Part shown: positions 37,977 through 45,682 of the stretch, piece after piece
Layout: each line of letters opens with the position of its first letter
Position numbering within the stretch: position 1 is the stretch's first letter
From: Tepidibacter mesophilus
GTDB lineage: Bacteria > Bacillota > Clostridia > Peptostreptococcales > Peptostreptococcaceae
NCBI RefSeq assembly: GCF_002724055.1
Contig: NZ_BDQY01000001.1
Span: 186,001-250,000 of the forward strand
Direction of reading: 5' to 3'
DNA length: 64,000 bases
The notes under the pieces: model-generated
What the model was told of the DNA's origin: nothing
Databases searched by the model: none
The model's input: the letters and a program-made list of their open reading frames with translations, nothing else
Translations under genes and position numbers: made by a program

Positions 37977-39119
37977 TATATATTCATTTATATAATTAAT
38001 CTTTTTATTAAATATTTTCTTTAAAATATCAATATAATCAATATCTTCAACCTTTATATTTCCTAAAAAAACTGCTTCATCGACTCCTATATAAGAAAAG
38101 GCCAGTTGACTAAATGTATTTATATCTATAGAAACATCTTCTTTTTCATAAGTAGATGCTACTTGTTTATTATTTATAAAAAACGTTTTATTGTTTTGAT
38201 CTATAAACTCATCCTTTATTCTCAATTTTAAACTTATATTTTCCTCTATGTTCAAGTTTTTTATGAACTTTTGAACATTAATTACCCTTCCCATCATAAA
38301 TGGCTTTATATTAATATCTATTTTCTTAAGAGCGGGAATTATAAGTTTTATTTTGTCATCTATAATAGAGTTAATACTAACTTTTTTAAATTGAGTATTA
38401 TGATTATATATGAATTTCAATATAGATTTTAATGCATTTATGTTTTTATAAGCAACCTCCCTTACAAACATAGTATCACCCATTTTAAAATATATTATAT
38501 ACCCATCCACTTGCTTCTCATCTTCATGTATGTATATATATCCACTTTCTGATTCTATTTCTTTAAACAGTATTTCGTAATATTTTTTGTCTCTTTTTAC
38601 ATATCCATTTTTATTCTTAAAAAAGCAATCATAAATATTTATTATAGAATCTATATGTTTATTTAATGCTTTTTTAAAAACACCATTTGATTTAAAATCT
38701 TTCAAAAAATCCATATCTATTTCATAATTGATTTGATCATAACAATGTTCATATCCAAACCTTCTATACAACCTATAATCTATAGGCATGAGTATAGATA
38801 TTACTTGCTTTTTATTATAAAGTTCATTAAGTGTAGTTCTCATTAAATTACTCATAACACCCCCTCCTCTAGCTTCAGGAAGTGTGGATACACCTACAAT
38901 ATAAGATGTATCATATATATCATTATTTATTTTTATTTTATATTGATTTAATTGAAGAGAAGATATTATTCTATCATTATCTTCAACTACCAATGTATTT
39001 TCACATTTATATTTATTTTCGAAATAATAATTCATGAACTCTTCAGTGTCACCAAAACAGTATCTCCACATATTTTTTATTTCTTGTATATCCTCATTAT
39101 ACGCAAATCTAATTTTCAT
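37974..39119 (-). CDS. Eis-like GNAT N-acetyltransferase
   Basis: A 381-residue enzyme with an N-terminal GNAT domain (AYNEDIQEIKNMWRYCFGD, and the acetyl-CoA site GVSTLPEARGGGVMSNLM near 78-95), a second GNAT-like domain and a C-terminal sterol-carrier-like domain (about 285-380). This three-part plan is that of the Eis family, which includes aminoglycoside- and protein-acetylating enzymes. The substrate here is unknown. It starts 1 base after the DUF2156 gene ends, with its ribosome site inside that gene, so the pair is translationally coupled. Confidence 0.85.
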   Translation of the reverse strand: MKIRFAYNEDIQEIKNMWRYCFGDTEEFMNYYFENKYKCENTLVVEDNDRIISSLQLNQYKIKINNDIYDTSYIVGVSTLPEARGGGVMSNLMRTTLNELYNKKQVISILMPIDYRLYRRFGYEHCYDQINYEIDMDFLKDFKSNGVFKKALNKHIDSIINIYDCFFKNKNGYVKRDKKYYEILFKEIESESGYIYIHEDEKQVDGYIIYFKMGDTMFVREVAYKNINALKSILKFIYNHNTQFKKVSINSIIDDKIKLIIPALKKIDINIKPFMMGRVINVQKFIKNLNIEENISLKLRIKDEFIDQNNKTFFINNKQVASTYEKEDVSIDINTFSQLAFSYIGVDEAVFLGNIKVEDIDYIDILKKIFNKKINYINEYI

Positions 39120-39120
39120 A

Positions 39121-40005
39121 TTAAACCTCCAATACAGTATACTTTTCTACGAATTTATGAGGATAATAAGATAACTTAGCTTTTCTTAACCCTGCAACAC
39201 CTAGATCTTCTTCCCTATTTACAAATTCAACATCTTTAAATTCATTTTCTAAAAATAACTTATTTATTATAGGATATAATCCTCTTATTTCTGCATTAGC
39301 TTTTTCCACATGTATAAGTGCCATATTATCATTCAAATATTCTCCAAATGTAAATGCTTCTAGTTTAGAATCTATATATATTCCCCCTACTTTTACATCT
39401 AACTTATCATAATTTTTAAATACCTTCTCAATTGCAATTTTTTCACTTAATATACTTTCATCATCTTCTTTATTTTCAGTCCATTTTTCTAAGAGATTTA
39501 GGCATTCGTAAAAATCATCTTCATTCAATCTTTTATATTCAAACCTTCCATCATACTCTTTTAAAAAATAGTTAACATGATTTCTCTTTTTTTGATACTT
39601 TCTGCCCTTAAGAGTCCTTAGACTTTCACCTAAATAAACATAATCAAAATAATCTCTTTCTTCTATATAATTAAATCTTTCATCGTAATTTTCTTTAAGA
39701 AATTTAATGAATTCTCCAGTTGCAGCCCTCAAATGAATATTTTGATTATTCTCTTGGAAGTAATCCACAATAAATTCAAATGCATTTTTTAAATTTTCTT
39801 TCTTTGCAAGGGGTATTACAGTGAATTTATGATCTTCATACTCACCTATAATAACTATAAAATTTTCTCCTTTATGATACATAGTTTTATATAAATGTTG
39901 CCACATAAATAAAGTTGTAAAATTATATTCACAAGCTTCATGATTTAGATTTTTCAAATATTTATCTAGTTCTTTTTTTGCCTCTATATTTACTGGTTTA
40001 AAAAT
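39121..40005 (-). CDS. DUF2156 / phosphatidylglycerol lysyltransferase-C domain protein, probable ATT start
   Basis: A protein of about 294 residues with a duplicated GNAT-like fold related to the aminoacyl-transfer domain of MprF. Segments such as RKYQKKRNHVNYFLKEYDGRFEY are typical of DUF2156. The first ATG/GTG/TTG codon (39957) has no ribosome site and would cut off the family's N-terminus. The frame is open 16 codons further, encoding FKPVNIEAKKELDKYL, to an ATT at 40003-40005 that lies 9 bases after a perfect AGGAGG. The start is therefore probably ATT. It is coupled to the GNAT gene; the biochemical role is unknown. Confidence 0.78.
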   Translation of the reverse strand: MFKPVNIEAKKELDKYLKNLNHEACEYNFTTLFMWQHLYKTMYHKGENFIVIIGEYEDHKFTVIPLAKKENLKNAFEFIVDYFQENNQNIHLRAATGEFIKFLKENYDERFNYIEERDYFDYVYLGESLRTLKGRKYQKKRNHVNYFLKEYDGRFEYKRLNEDDFYECLNLLEKWTENKEDDESILSEKIAIEKVFKNYDKLDVKVGGIYIDSKLEAFTFGEYLNDNMALIHVEKANAEIRGLYPIINKLFLENEFKDVEFVNREEDLGVAGLRKAKLSYYPHKFVEKYTVLEV

Positions 40006-40184
40006 ATAAATCTACCTCCTTCATACTCTATCTATTCTATCATATATCTTTCTATACCCTCAATAGGTATTTACAATCACCAAGTTAAAGTTTTCAATAA
40101 CTTTTTAATATATTTCCCATTTTATTATCCAATACACTTATTAAATTTATAAAATAACTCAATAATATTAAATGGAGGTGAATT

Positions 40185-41051
40185 ATGAAAAAAACATTTC
40201 TAATAATATTTATTATATTCTCAATTGCTCTTTGCAGTTGCAATCAAATAGATGAAGAATTTATAAATTGCACTTCAAATGATAATTTATTTTCTGTTCA
40301 CTTTATAGATGTAGGACAAGGGGATAGCACTCTTTTAATTTCTCCAGACAATAAAACAATGCTAATAGATGCAGGAGATAATTTTCATGGAGAAAAAGTA
40401 GTTGATTACTTGAATAAGCTTAATATAAAAAAAATAGATATTCTAATAGGAACCCATCCAGATGCAGACCATATAGGTGGTCTCGATTATGTAATAAACA
40501 ATTTCGATGTAGTCTATTTTTATATGCCAAACAAAAGTCATAACACAAGTACATTTGAAGATGTATTATTAGCAGCCAAAAGTAAACATTTAAAAATACA
40601 TACAGGTAAGTCAGGAGTTAATTTTTCATTAGGTAAATTCATTAAATGCAGTGTTTTAAGTCCTACCAAAAATTATAGTGAAAACAACTTATGCTCATTA
40701 GTTATAAAATCTACTTATAAAAATAAAAGTTTCTTATTTACAGCGGATGCTGAATTTCAAAATGAACAAGATATGATAAAGTCCAATCACAATATAAAAT
40801 CAAACATTTTAAAAATAGGACATCACGGAAGTTCATCTTCAACAAGCGAAGATTTCCTGTTGAAGGTTAAACCCGATATTGGAGTTATCTCTTGCAAACA
40901 TAACAATAGATATAATCATCCGAGTGAAAAAACATTGACTCTTTTAAAAAAATATAATATACCTTTATATAGAACCGATAAACAAGGTAATATAATTCTA
41001 TTTTGTGATGGTAATGAGATTTTTAGTTACAGTAAACCGTTAAAACTATAG
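40185..41051 (+). CDS. ComEC-type metallo-beta-lactamase lipoprotein
   Basis: A 288-residue exported hydrolase with a signal peptide and a lipobox LCSC (Cys19). The fold motifs VHFIDVGQGDSTLL, GTHPDADHIGG, KIGHHGSSSSTS and YNHPSEKTL match the C-terminal domain of ComEC/Rec2, proposed to degrade the non-transforming DNA strand. The protein would be anchored outside the membrane. It is followed 12 bases later by a DUF3006 gene, the usual partner of such free-standing hydrolases. It could supply the domain missing from the short ComEC at 35691-36953; this is an inference. Confidence 0.88.
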   Translation: MKKTFLIIFIIFSIALCSCNQIDEEFINCTSNDNLFSVHFIDVGQGDSTLLISPDNKTMLIDAGDNFHGEKVVDYLNKLNIKKIDILIGTHPDADHIGGLDYVINNFDVVYFYMPNKSHNTSTFEDVLLAAKSKHLKIHTGKSGVNFSLGKFIKCSVLSPTKNYSENNLCSLVIKSTYKNKSFLFTADAEFQNEQDMIKSNHNIKSNILKIGHHGSSSSTSEDFLLKVKPDIGVISCKHNNRYNHPSEKTLTLLKKYNIPLYRTDKQGNIILFCDGNEIFSYSKPLKL

Positions 41052-41063
41052 GAGGTAATCTTA

Positions 41064-41279
41064 ATGAGAGGAATAATAGATAGATTTGAAAATAAATTTG
41101 CAATAGTAGAACTTGAGGATAAATCATTAATAAATATACATAGATTACAAATCCCTAAATCAGCAAAAGAAGGAGATGTCATATTAATCAATAAAGATGT
41201 CATCTCCTTGGATTTGAATGCAACAAAAAAACTAAAAAAACAAGTAGCTGATTTAATAAATGAACTTTTTATAGACTAA
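41064..41279 (+). CDS. DUF3006 domain protein
   Basis: A 71-residue protein starting MRGIIDRFENKFAIVELED, the form of the DUF3006 family: a small beta-barrel-like domain found directly after ComEC-like hydrolase genes. Function unknown. AGGAGGT precedes the ATG. Its last 11 bases overlap the end of the converging tcdA gene. Confidence 0.82.
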   Translation: MRGIIDRFENKFAIVELEDKSLINIHRLQIPKSAKEGDVILINKDVISLDLNATKKLKKQVADLINELFID

Positions 41280-41979
41280 CTATATCATTCACTACAACAG
41301 ATGCTATTATAAGACCTCCCACAGAAGGGACAAAAGATATGCTTCCAGGAGTTTCTCTCTTTGACTCACTAGATATACTTCTAACAGGTTTTATAGGCTG
41401 TTCTGTTGAATATACAACTTTTAGTTTTTTAATGTTTCTAATTTTTAGTTCTCTTCTCATAACTTTAGCTAAAGGACACATATGTGTCTTAGCTATATCT
41501 GTAACTTCTATCTTAGTAGGGTCTAATTTATTACCCATACCCATAGAACTTATTATTTTTATATCATTCTTGTAGCACCTCTCTATTAAATCTATTTTAG
41601 ACGATACCATATCAATAGCATCTACTACATAATCATAATCTTGACTTAATAGTTCACCTGCACTATCCTTGTCATATAATTTTTTATACGCTATCACGTT
41701 TATATTGGGATTTATATCAAGTATTCTTTCTTTCATGCATTCAACCTTACTTTTTCCTACCGTACTGTGTAAAGCTGGTAATTGTCTATTTATATTGGTT
41801 ATATCTATATCATCGTGATCTATCATTATTAAAGTTCCTATCCCTGATCTAGCTAAGGCCTCGCACACAAAACTTCCAACACCGCCTACTCCAAAAACTG
41901 CTACTTTTGAATTTCTAAGCTTATTCATTCCTTCATTTCCTAATAACAGTTCCGTTCTCATAGAAAAATCTTTTTGCAT
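41269..41979 (-). CDS. tcdA: tRNA threonylcarbamoyladenosine dehydratase (TcdA/CsdL)
   Basis: A 236-residue E1-like enzyme that cyclises t6A37 to ct6A in an ATP-dependent reaction. The ATP site AVFGVGGVGSFVCEALARSG, the segment DHDDIDITNINRQLPAL and the C-terminal GSISFVPSVGGLIIA are family hallmarks. The ATG at 41979 follows AGGAGGT; the longer frame to 42159 adds a hydrophobic stretch not found in the family. It converges with the DUF3006 gene and is divergent from the next unknown gene. Confidence 0.92.
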   Translation of the reverse strand: MQKDFSMRTELLLGNEGMNKLRNSKVAVFGVGGVGSFVCEALARSGIGTLIMIDHDDIDITNINRQLPALHSTVGKSKVECMKERILDINPNINVIAYKKLYDKDSAGELLSQDYDYVVDAIDMVSSKIDLIERCYKNDIKIISSMGMGNKLDPTKIEVTDIAKTHMCPLAKVMRRELKIRNIKKLKVVYSTEQPIKPVRSISSESKRETPGSISFVPSVGGLIIASVVVNDIVSL

Positions 41980-42067
41980 ATTATACCTCCTATTTTTATT
42001 TTTAAATCTAAAACCCCTATATAAATCATATAATATTAACGATATATCATTAAAGGAAGGTGATATT

Positions 42068-42643
42068 ATGATAAACAAAGTAAATAGCACTAGAATTAAC
42101 ATTATGAAAATCACCAATAAATCTTCAGTTAATAATATACCCCAAATCGATCCAGTCAATAAAATAAATGAACCTACAAACGATACTTCAAGTTCTAATT
42201 TTGTATTAAATTCGGACCATTTTTATAGTAAACTACAAAACAAGAAAAAAAACAATATAAAATTCAAAAAAACACCAGAAAAAATCATTTATAAAAAACC
42301 ACATAAAAAAAATACCAATCTAACAAAAACAGATAAAGATATAATCTTTGCGATAAGAAATTTTGTGAATAATTATAATGAGTCTATATTATACTTTAAA
42401 AAATCAGGAAACTATATAGATAATTATCCGATCACTAAAATATCTAAATTAATACTAAATTATAAAGATACTTTAAAATTAGTAGGAATATATTTAAATA
42501 ATGAAAATTATTTATTTTTCAATGAAGAAATTTTAAAGTCTAATCTAAATTTATATAAAAAACAAATATACTCTTTATTTGATCTTGATAAAGGATTTAT
42601 AAAAAAAATATTAGATGAAATAAATAATCTAAAAAATAAGTAA
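42068..42643 (+). CDS. protein of unknown function (191 residues)
   Basis: A Lys/Asn-rich protein with a disordered N-terminal 90 residues and a helical C-terminal part (about 95-190) containing IRNFVNNYNESILYFKKSG and LKLVGIYLNNENYLFFNEE. The latter is faintly like the C-terminal domain of flagellar cap (FliD) proteins, but too weak to assign. No membrane segment or signal. GGAAGGTG lies before the ATG. It is probably co-transcribed with the next gene, 54 bases on. Confidence 0.6.
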   Translation: MINKVNSTRINIMKITNKSSVNNIPQIDPVNKINEPTNDTSSSNFVLNSDHFYSKLQNKKKNNIKFKKTPEKIIYKKPHKKNTNLTKTDKDIIFAIRNFVNNYNESILYFKKSGNYIDNYPITKISKLILNYKDTLKLVGIYLNNENYLFFNEEILKSNLNLYKKQIYSLFDLDKGFIKKILDEINNLKNK

Positions 42644-42697
42644 AAATATTAGAATATGCCCAAGCCTTATATTAATAGATATGTAAGGGGTGATTTT

Positions 42698-43495
42698 TTG
42701 AAAAAACTAGTATTTATTTTAAGTATTTTAATAGGAATCAACTGTTTTATACTTTTTCCTAAGTGCTATAATAGCTTAATAGATAAAAGTGTAGTGAATA
42801 ATTATTTAAATTCTTCTGAGGATAATCCAAAGAACGAGGTCTTAAGAAAACAAATAATAAAAAATGTGCTAAATGCTACTGGATATAATAATTGGAACGA
42901 ATACATAGATTATATAGATTTAAAAATATATAAGATAGATGTTTTACCCAATGATAAACAGGACATTCTATTTAGTCTAAATTTATCGAAAGATAACGCA
43001 TTAATAGCCATATTCGAAGATACTGCAAATGATAAGTATTTTTACAAAACAAAAATAACAAACTTATCTCCAGTAAAAAACATATCTTCATTTAAAGATT
43101 TTTTAATAGTTGAACAATTATTAGATGAACGTTTAGGTGCTTTTTTTATAGATAATTTTGTTGAAGTATTCTATTTTGATAAGAATTCATTCAAAGAAAC
43201 TTTCAAAAAATCCATTTATTATGATGAAATATACAAAGATATTTGGATAGATAAGAATGCTCCTAATGATATTTGGAATAAAAACATCCAAAAATCATCA
43301 ATAGACTATCTAGATGAAGATGTTCCTAAAATACTTGCAATAACTACCAACATTCAATCAAAAGCAAAATCTGTGAGCACACCTAAAGAAGAAGACTTTA
43401 AAGAAATTAGTAAAACTTCTCAGCAGGAACTCTACACTTGGAATGAAAACGAGAAAATTTTCAAATTAACAGAAAAGAAAAAATTAAATGAATAA
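42698..43495 (+). CDS. exported or membrane-anchored protein of unknown function (265 residues)
   Basis: It has one N-terminal hydrophobic segment (residues 3-20, signal-anchor) and a soluble outer part rich in Lys, Asp and Tyr with no recognised domain. TTG at 42698 after AGGGGTG is preferred over the ATG at 42656, which lacks a site. It lies downstream of the 191-residue unknown gene. The TAA stop (43493-43495) directly abuts a repeat copy. Confidence 0.6.
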   Translation: MKKLVFILSILIGINCFILFPKCYNSLIDKSVVNNYLNSSEDNPKNEVLRKQIIKNVLNATGYNNWNEYIDYIDLKIYKIDVLPNDKQDILFSLNLSKDNALIAIFEDTANDKYFYKTKITNLSPVKNISSFKDFLIVEQLLDERLGAFFIDNFVEVFYFDKNSFKETFKKSIYYDEIYKDIWIDKNAPNDIWNKNIQKSSIDYLDEDVPKILAITTNIQSKAKSVSTPKEEDFKEISKTSQQELYTWNENEKIFKLTEKKKLNE

Positions 43496-43629
43496 AAAAT
43501 TCGTCTAATGCTACGCATTGACTCATGTCGCCAACGATCCTAAAGGGCTCCGTTGCTCAAAAATAGTTGCAAATGTAGTTATTCAATCAATGTTACCCAT
43601 AGATTCAAAATCATATAGTTTCCTATAGA
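43493..43629 (+). repeat. intergenic repeat, full copy (copy 9)
   Basis: Begins with the gene's TAA stop followed by AAAAATTCGTC; AATGC-TAC-GCATT hairpin; core CAACGATCC-TAAA-GGGCTCCGTTG; then AAAAATAGTTGCAAATG and the tail AAAATCATATAGTTTCC. It ends 2 bases from the selC terminator. Confidence 0.88.
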
Positions 43630-43631
43630 GC

Positions 43632-43669
43632 AAAAAACGGTCACAGCTAAATAGCTGTAACCGTTTTTT
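43632..43669. terminator. bidirectional terminator of selC and the unknown gene
   Basis: Stem AAAAAACGGT and ACAGCTA paired with TAGCTGT and ACCGTTTTTT, one mismatch, with T-runs on both strands. It begins 4 bases past the 3' end of tRNA-Sec. Confidence 0.93.
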
Positions 43670-43673
43670 TAAT

Positions 43674-43770
43674 TGGCGGGAATATGTAGGAATCGAACCT
43701 ACCCAGGAAGCTCTTAACTCCCCGAACTGGTTTTGAAGACCAGAGGCAACACCAGCCACCATCTACTCCC
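43674..43770 (-). tRNA. selC: tRNA-Sec(TCA)
   Basis: A 97-base selenocysteine tRNA including an encoded CCA (43674-43676). The anticodon TCA is at 43736-43734, in a standard seven-base loop. It shows the long acceptor stem (5' GGGAGTAG), a long variable arm and the T-loop GTTCGATTC. It is charged with Ser and converted to Sec by SelA, then read at in-frame UGA by SelB. It has its own promoter and terminator, 285 bases downstream of gerM. Confidence 0.96.
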
Positions 43771-43799
43771 AGGTTACGTCTTTCCCTCAGTACTTTTAT

Positions 43800-43828
43800 A
43801 TGATACCATGCATATTGTATTTTTGCAA
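43800..43828 (-). promoter_or_regulatory. promoter of selC
   Basis: Minus strand: -35 TTGCAA (43828-43823), 17-base spacer, -10 TATCAT (43805-43800). Transcription would start about 23 bases before the mature tRNA 5' end. Confidence 0.65.
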
Positions 43829-43872
43829 GTACTTTTTGTCACTTTTACTTATATTTTGACGATATAATTAAA

Positions 43873-43906
43873 AATATTAATAACACTAGAATATTAATAA
43901 CACTAG
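43873..43906. repeat. 17-bp perfect tandem duplication
   Basis: AATATTAATAACACTAG occurs twice in direct contact (43873-43889 and 43890-43906), about 45 bases upstream of the selC -35 box. Role unknown. Confidence 0.8.
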
Positions 43907-43986
43907 TAAGTATATTATATTTCTATAATACACTGATAGTATACCCATTAAATTAATATATATTTCTACTCCCTTTGTGGAAATGG

Positions 43987-44029
43987 TACATAGAAAATAT
44001 AATAGTTTTCTTTAAATATTTTCTATGTA
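43987..44029 (-). terminator. hairpin after gerM
   Basis: A 14-bp perfect stem, TACATAGAAAATAT / ATATTTTCTATGTA, with a 15-base loop about 27 bases past the gerM stop. The T-run is poor; probable 3' end signal. With the tandem duplication and selC promoter it fills the gap 43771-44055. Confidence 0.55.
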
Positions 44030-44055
44030 TCATTCTGTTTATTAAGATTTCATAG

Positions 44056-44958
44056 TTAATGCTTTATCAAGCTTTCATCTCTAGAAAAAGGTTTATTAAA
44101 TTCATAGTGAGAAAACTCCTCTATACTTTTTCCTTCTATTAAGAATAACACACTATTTATATTTTCAAATTCTGTTAAAGAGTTTACCACACTGTATATA
44201 GCCATAGTCTCAGATGTTGATCCTCCACTTGAATTTTTTATAAATTCTTGGCTTAAATCTACACTTGCTATTCCCTTGTCCTCAGAATATTTCAACAGTT
44301 TTGTTCCCTTAGGTACTACATTATATCCTTGTTTATCAGATTCCTTTATAAGCTCTTCAATAACTTTTTTGCCTATTATTTCCCCTTCTTTTATTGCAAT
44401 ATTGGTTTTAATAGGAACAAGATACTCTAAATTTTCATCAGGAAGATATAATGTAAGAGCTGCGTTTTTTTCATCACTCAAATTAAACGGCTTTAATATT
44501 CCATATTTTTCACCATCAGAAGATATCAAGTCCTTACCCTCTATTTTTATTTCTATACCATGTATTTCTTCAAATTGATTTAAAGTGTTGCTAATAGTTA
44601 TAACAGAATTAACTTCATTCATATTTGATTTGAAATTCAAAAATTCCTTAGATAGGTCTATATACAAAATATTATTTTTTTTATTTAAAGATAATATTTT
44701 TGTCTTTTCATTTATACTTCTAACCATATTAGATGTATACGGACCATTTAATAAAGCATTTAGAGTAACATCATATTTTTCACCATCTATATACTCAATA
44801 GGTCTTGTAACCCAATGTATTTTTGAGTTGTCATTACTAGAGTAATAAAGTTTAACTTCTTGTTTTTTTATATTATTCTCTAATACTTTATCGTTGCACC
44901 CAACTGCAAATATCATCAAAGTCAATATCATCATTATAAAATATATTTTTTTTCTCAT
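44056..44958 (-). CDS. gerM: GerM-domain lipoprotein (two GerM repeats)
   Basis: A 300-residue lipoprotein with a signal peptide and lipobox FAVGC (Cys21), then two GerM domains (about 35-165 and 185-292). Each ends in a strand such as FEEIHGIEIKIEGKDL or FENINSVLFLIEGKSI. GerM-type proteins act in sporulation and spore germination, probably at the engulfing membranes. It starts 30 bases after a response-regulator gene in the same direction and may share the selAB transcript. Confidence 0.85.
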   Translation of the reverse strand: MRKKIYFIMMILTLMIFAVGCNDKVLENNIKKQEVKLYYSSNDNSKIHWVTRPIEYIDGEKYDVTLNALLNGPYTSNMVRSINEKTKILSLNKKNNILYIDLSKEFLNFKSNMNEVNSVITISNTLNQFEEIHGIEIKIEGKDLISSDGEKYGILKPFNLSDEKNAALTLYLPDENLEYLVPIKTNIAIKEGEIIGKKVIEELIKESDKQGYNVVPKGTKLLKYSEDKGIASVDLSQEFIKNSSGGSTSETMAIYSVVNSLTEFENINSVLFLIEGKSIEEFSHYEFNKPFSRDESLIKH

Positions 44959-44987
44959 ATTTACCTCCTAAACTGAATAGGTCTTTA

Positions 44988-45671
44988 TTAGTTTTTTTTA
45001 AAATAGTATCCCTTTCCCCATTTAGTTAATATATATCTAGGGCTTGAAGCATTTATTTCTATTTTTTCTCTAAGTCTTCTTATATGAACATCTACAGTCC
45101 TTAAGTCTCCATAATATTCATACCCCCATATTTTTTGAAGTAAATATTTTCTATCAAATACTTCACCTGGATTAGTTATTAGAAATAATAGTAAATCAAA
45201 TTCTTTTCCTGTTAAGTTTATATATTCTTTTTTATACATAACTTTTCTGCCAAGTGTATTTATTTCAAAGTTTCCAACTTTAAATTCTGATGACATTCCT
45301 ACATCGTCTATTTTTTGGATTCTTCTCAATATAACGTTTATTCTAGCTTTAAGTTCTAATATATTAACAGGCTTGGATAGACAATCATCAGCTCCAATTT
45401 CAAGTGCTATTATCTTTTTATAATCTTCTCCTTGTGGTGTTATCATTATTATAGGTATAGATGATACACTCCTTATTTCTTTACACAATTGAAATCCATC
45501 TTTTTTTCTTATTTGAGAATCTATTATTATTATATCGTAATCACTATATTTTTTGCCTAGAGCTTCTTGCGAGTTTCCAACTTTATCCATTCTATAATAT
45601 TCATATTCAAATGCATATTTCATTTCCTTTATTAATAATAACTGAGAATCTATTATTAATATTTTTACCAT
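44988..45671 (-). CDS. OmpR-family response regulator, no adjacent kinase
   Basis: A 227-residue regulator with a receiver domain (1-115) and a winged-helix DNA-binding domain (about 130-225, GKEFDLLLFLITNPGEVFDR and TVDVHIRRLREKI). The phospho-acceptor Asp (IIIIDSQ, near 52) and Lys (SKPVN) are kept, but the first acidic pair is reduced to one Asp (LIIDSQ near residue 7), so phosphorylation may be weak or absent. The start ATG is 11 bases after selB, strongly suggesting one transcript. No histidine kinase is encoded nearby. Confidence 0.85.
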   Translation of the reverse strand: MVKILIIDSQLLLIKEMKYAFEYEYYRMDKVGNSQEALGKKYSDYDIIIIDSQIRKKDGFQLCKEIRSVSSIPIIMITPQGEDYKKIIALEIGADDCLSKPVNILELKARINVILRRIQKIDDVGMSSEFKVGNFEINTLGRKVMYKKEYINLTGKEFDLLLFLITNPGEVFDRKYLLQKIWGYEYYGDLRTVDVHIRRLREKIEINASSPRYILTKWGKGYYFKKN

Positions 45672-45682
45672 AAACACTCCTC

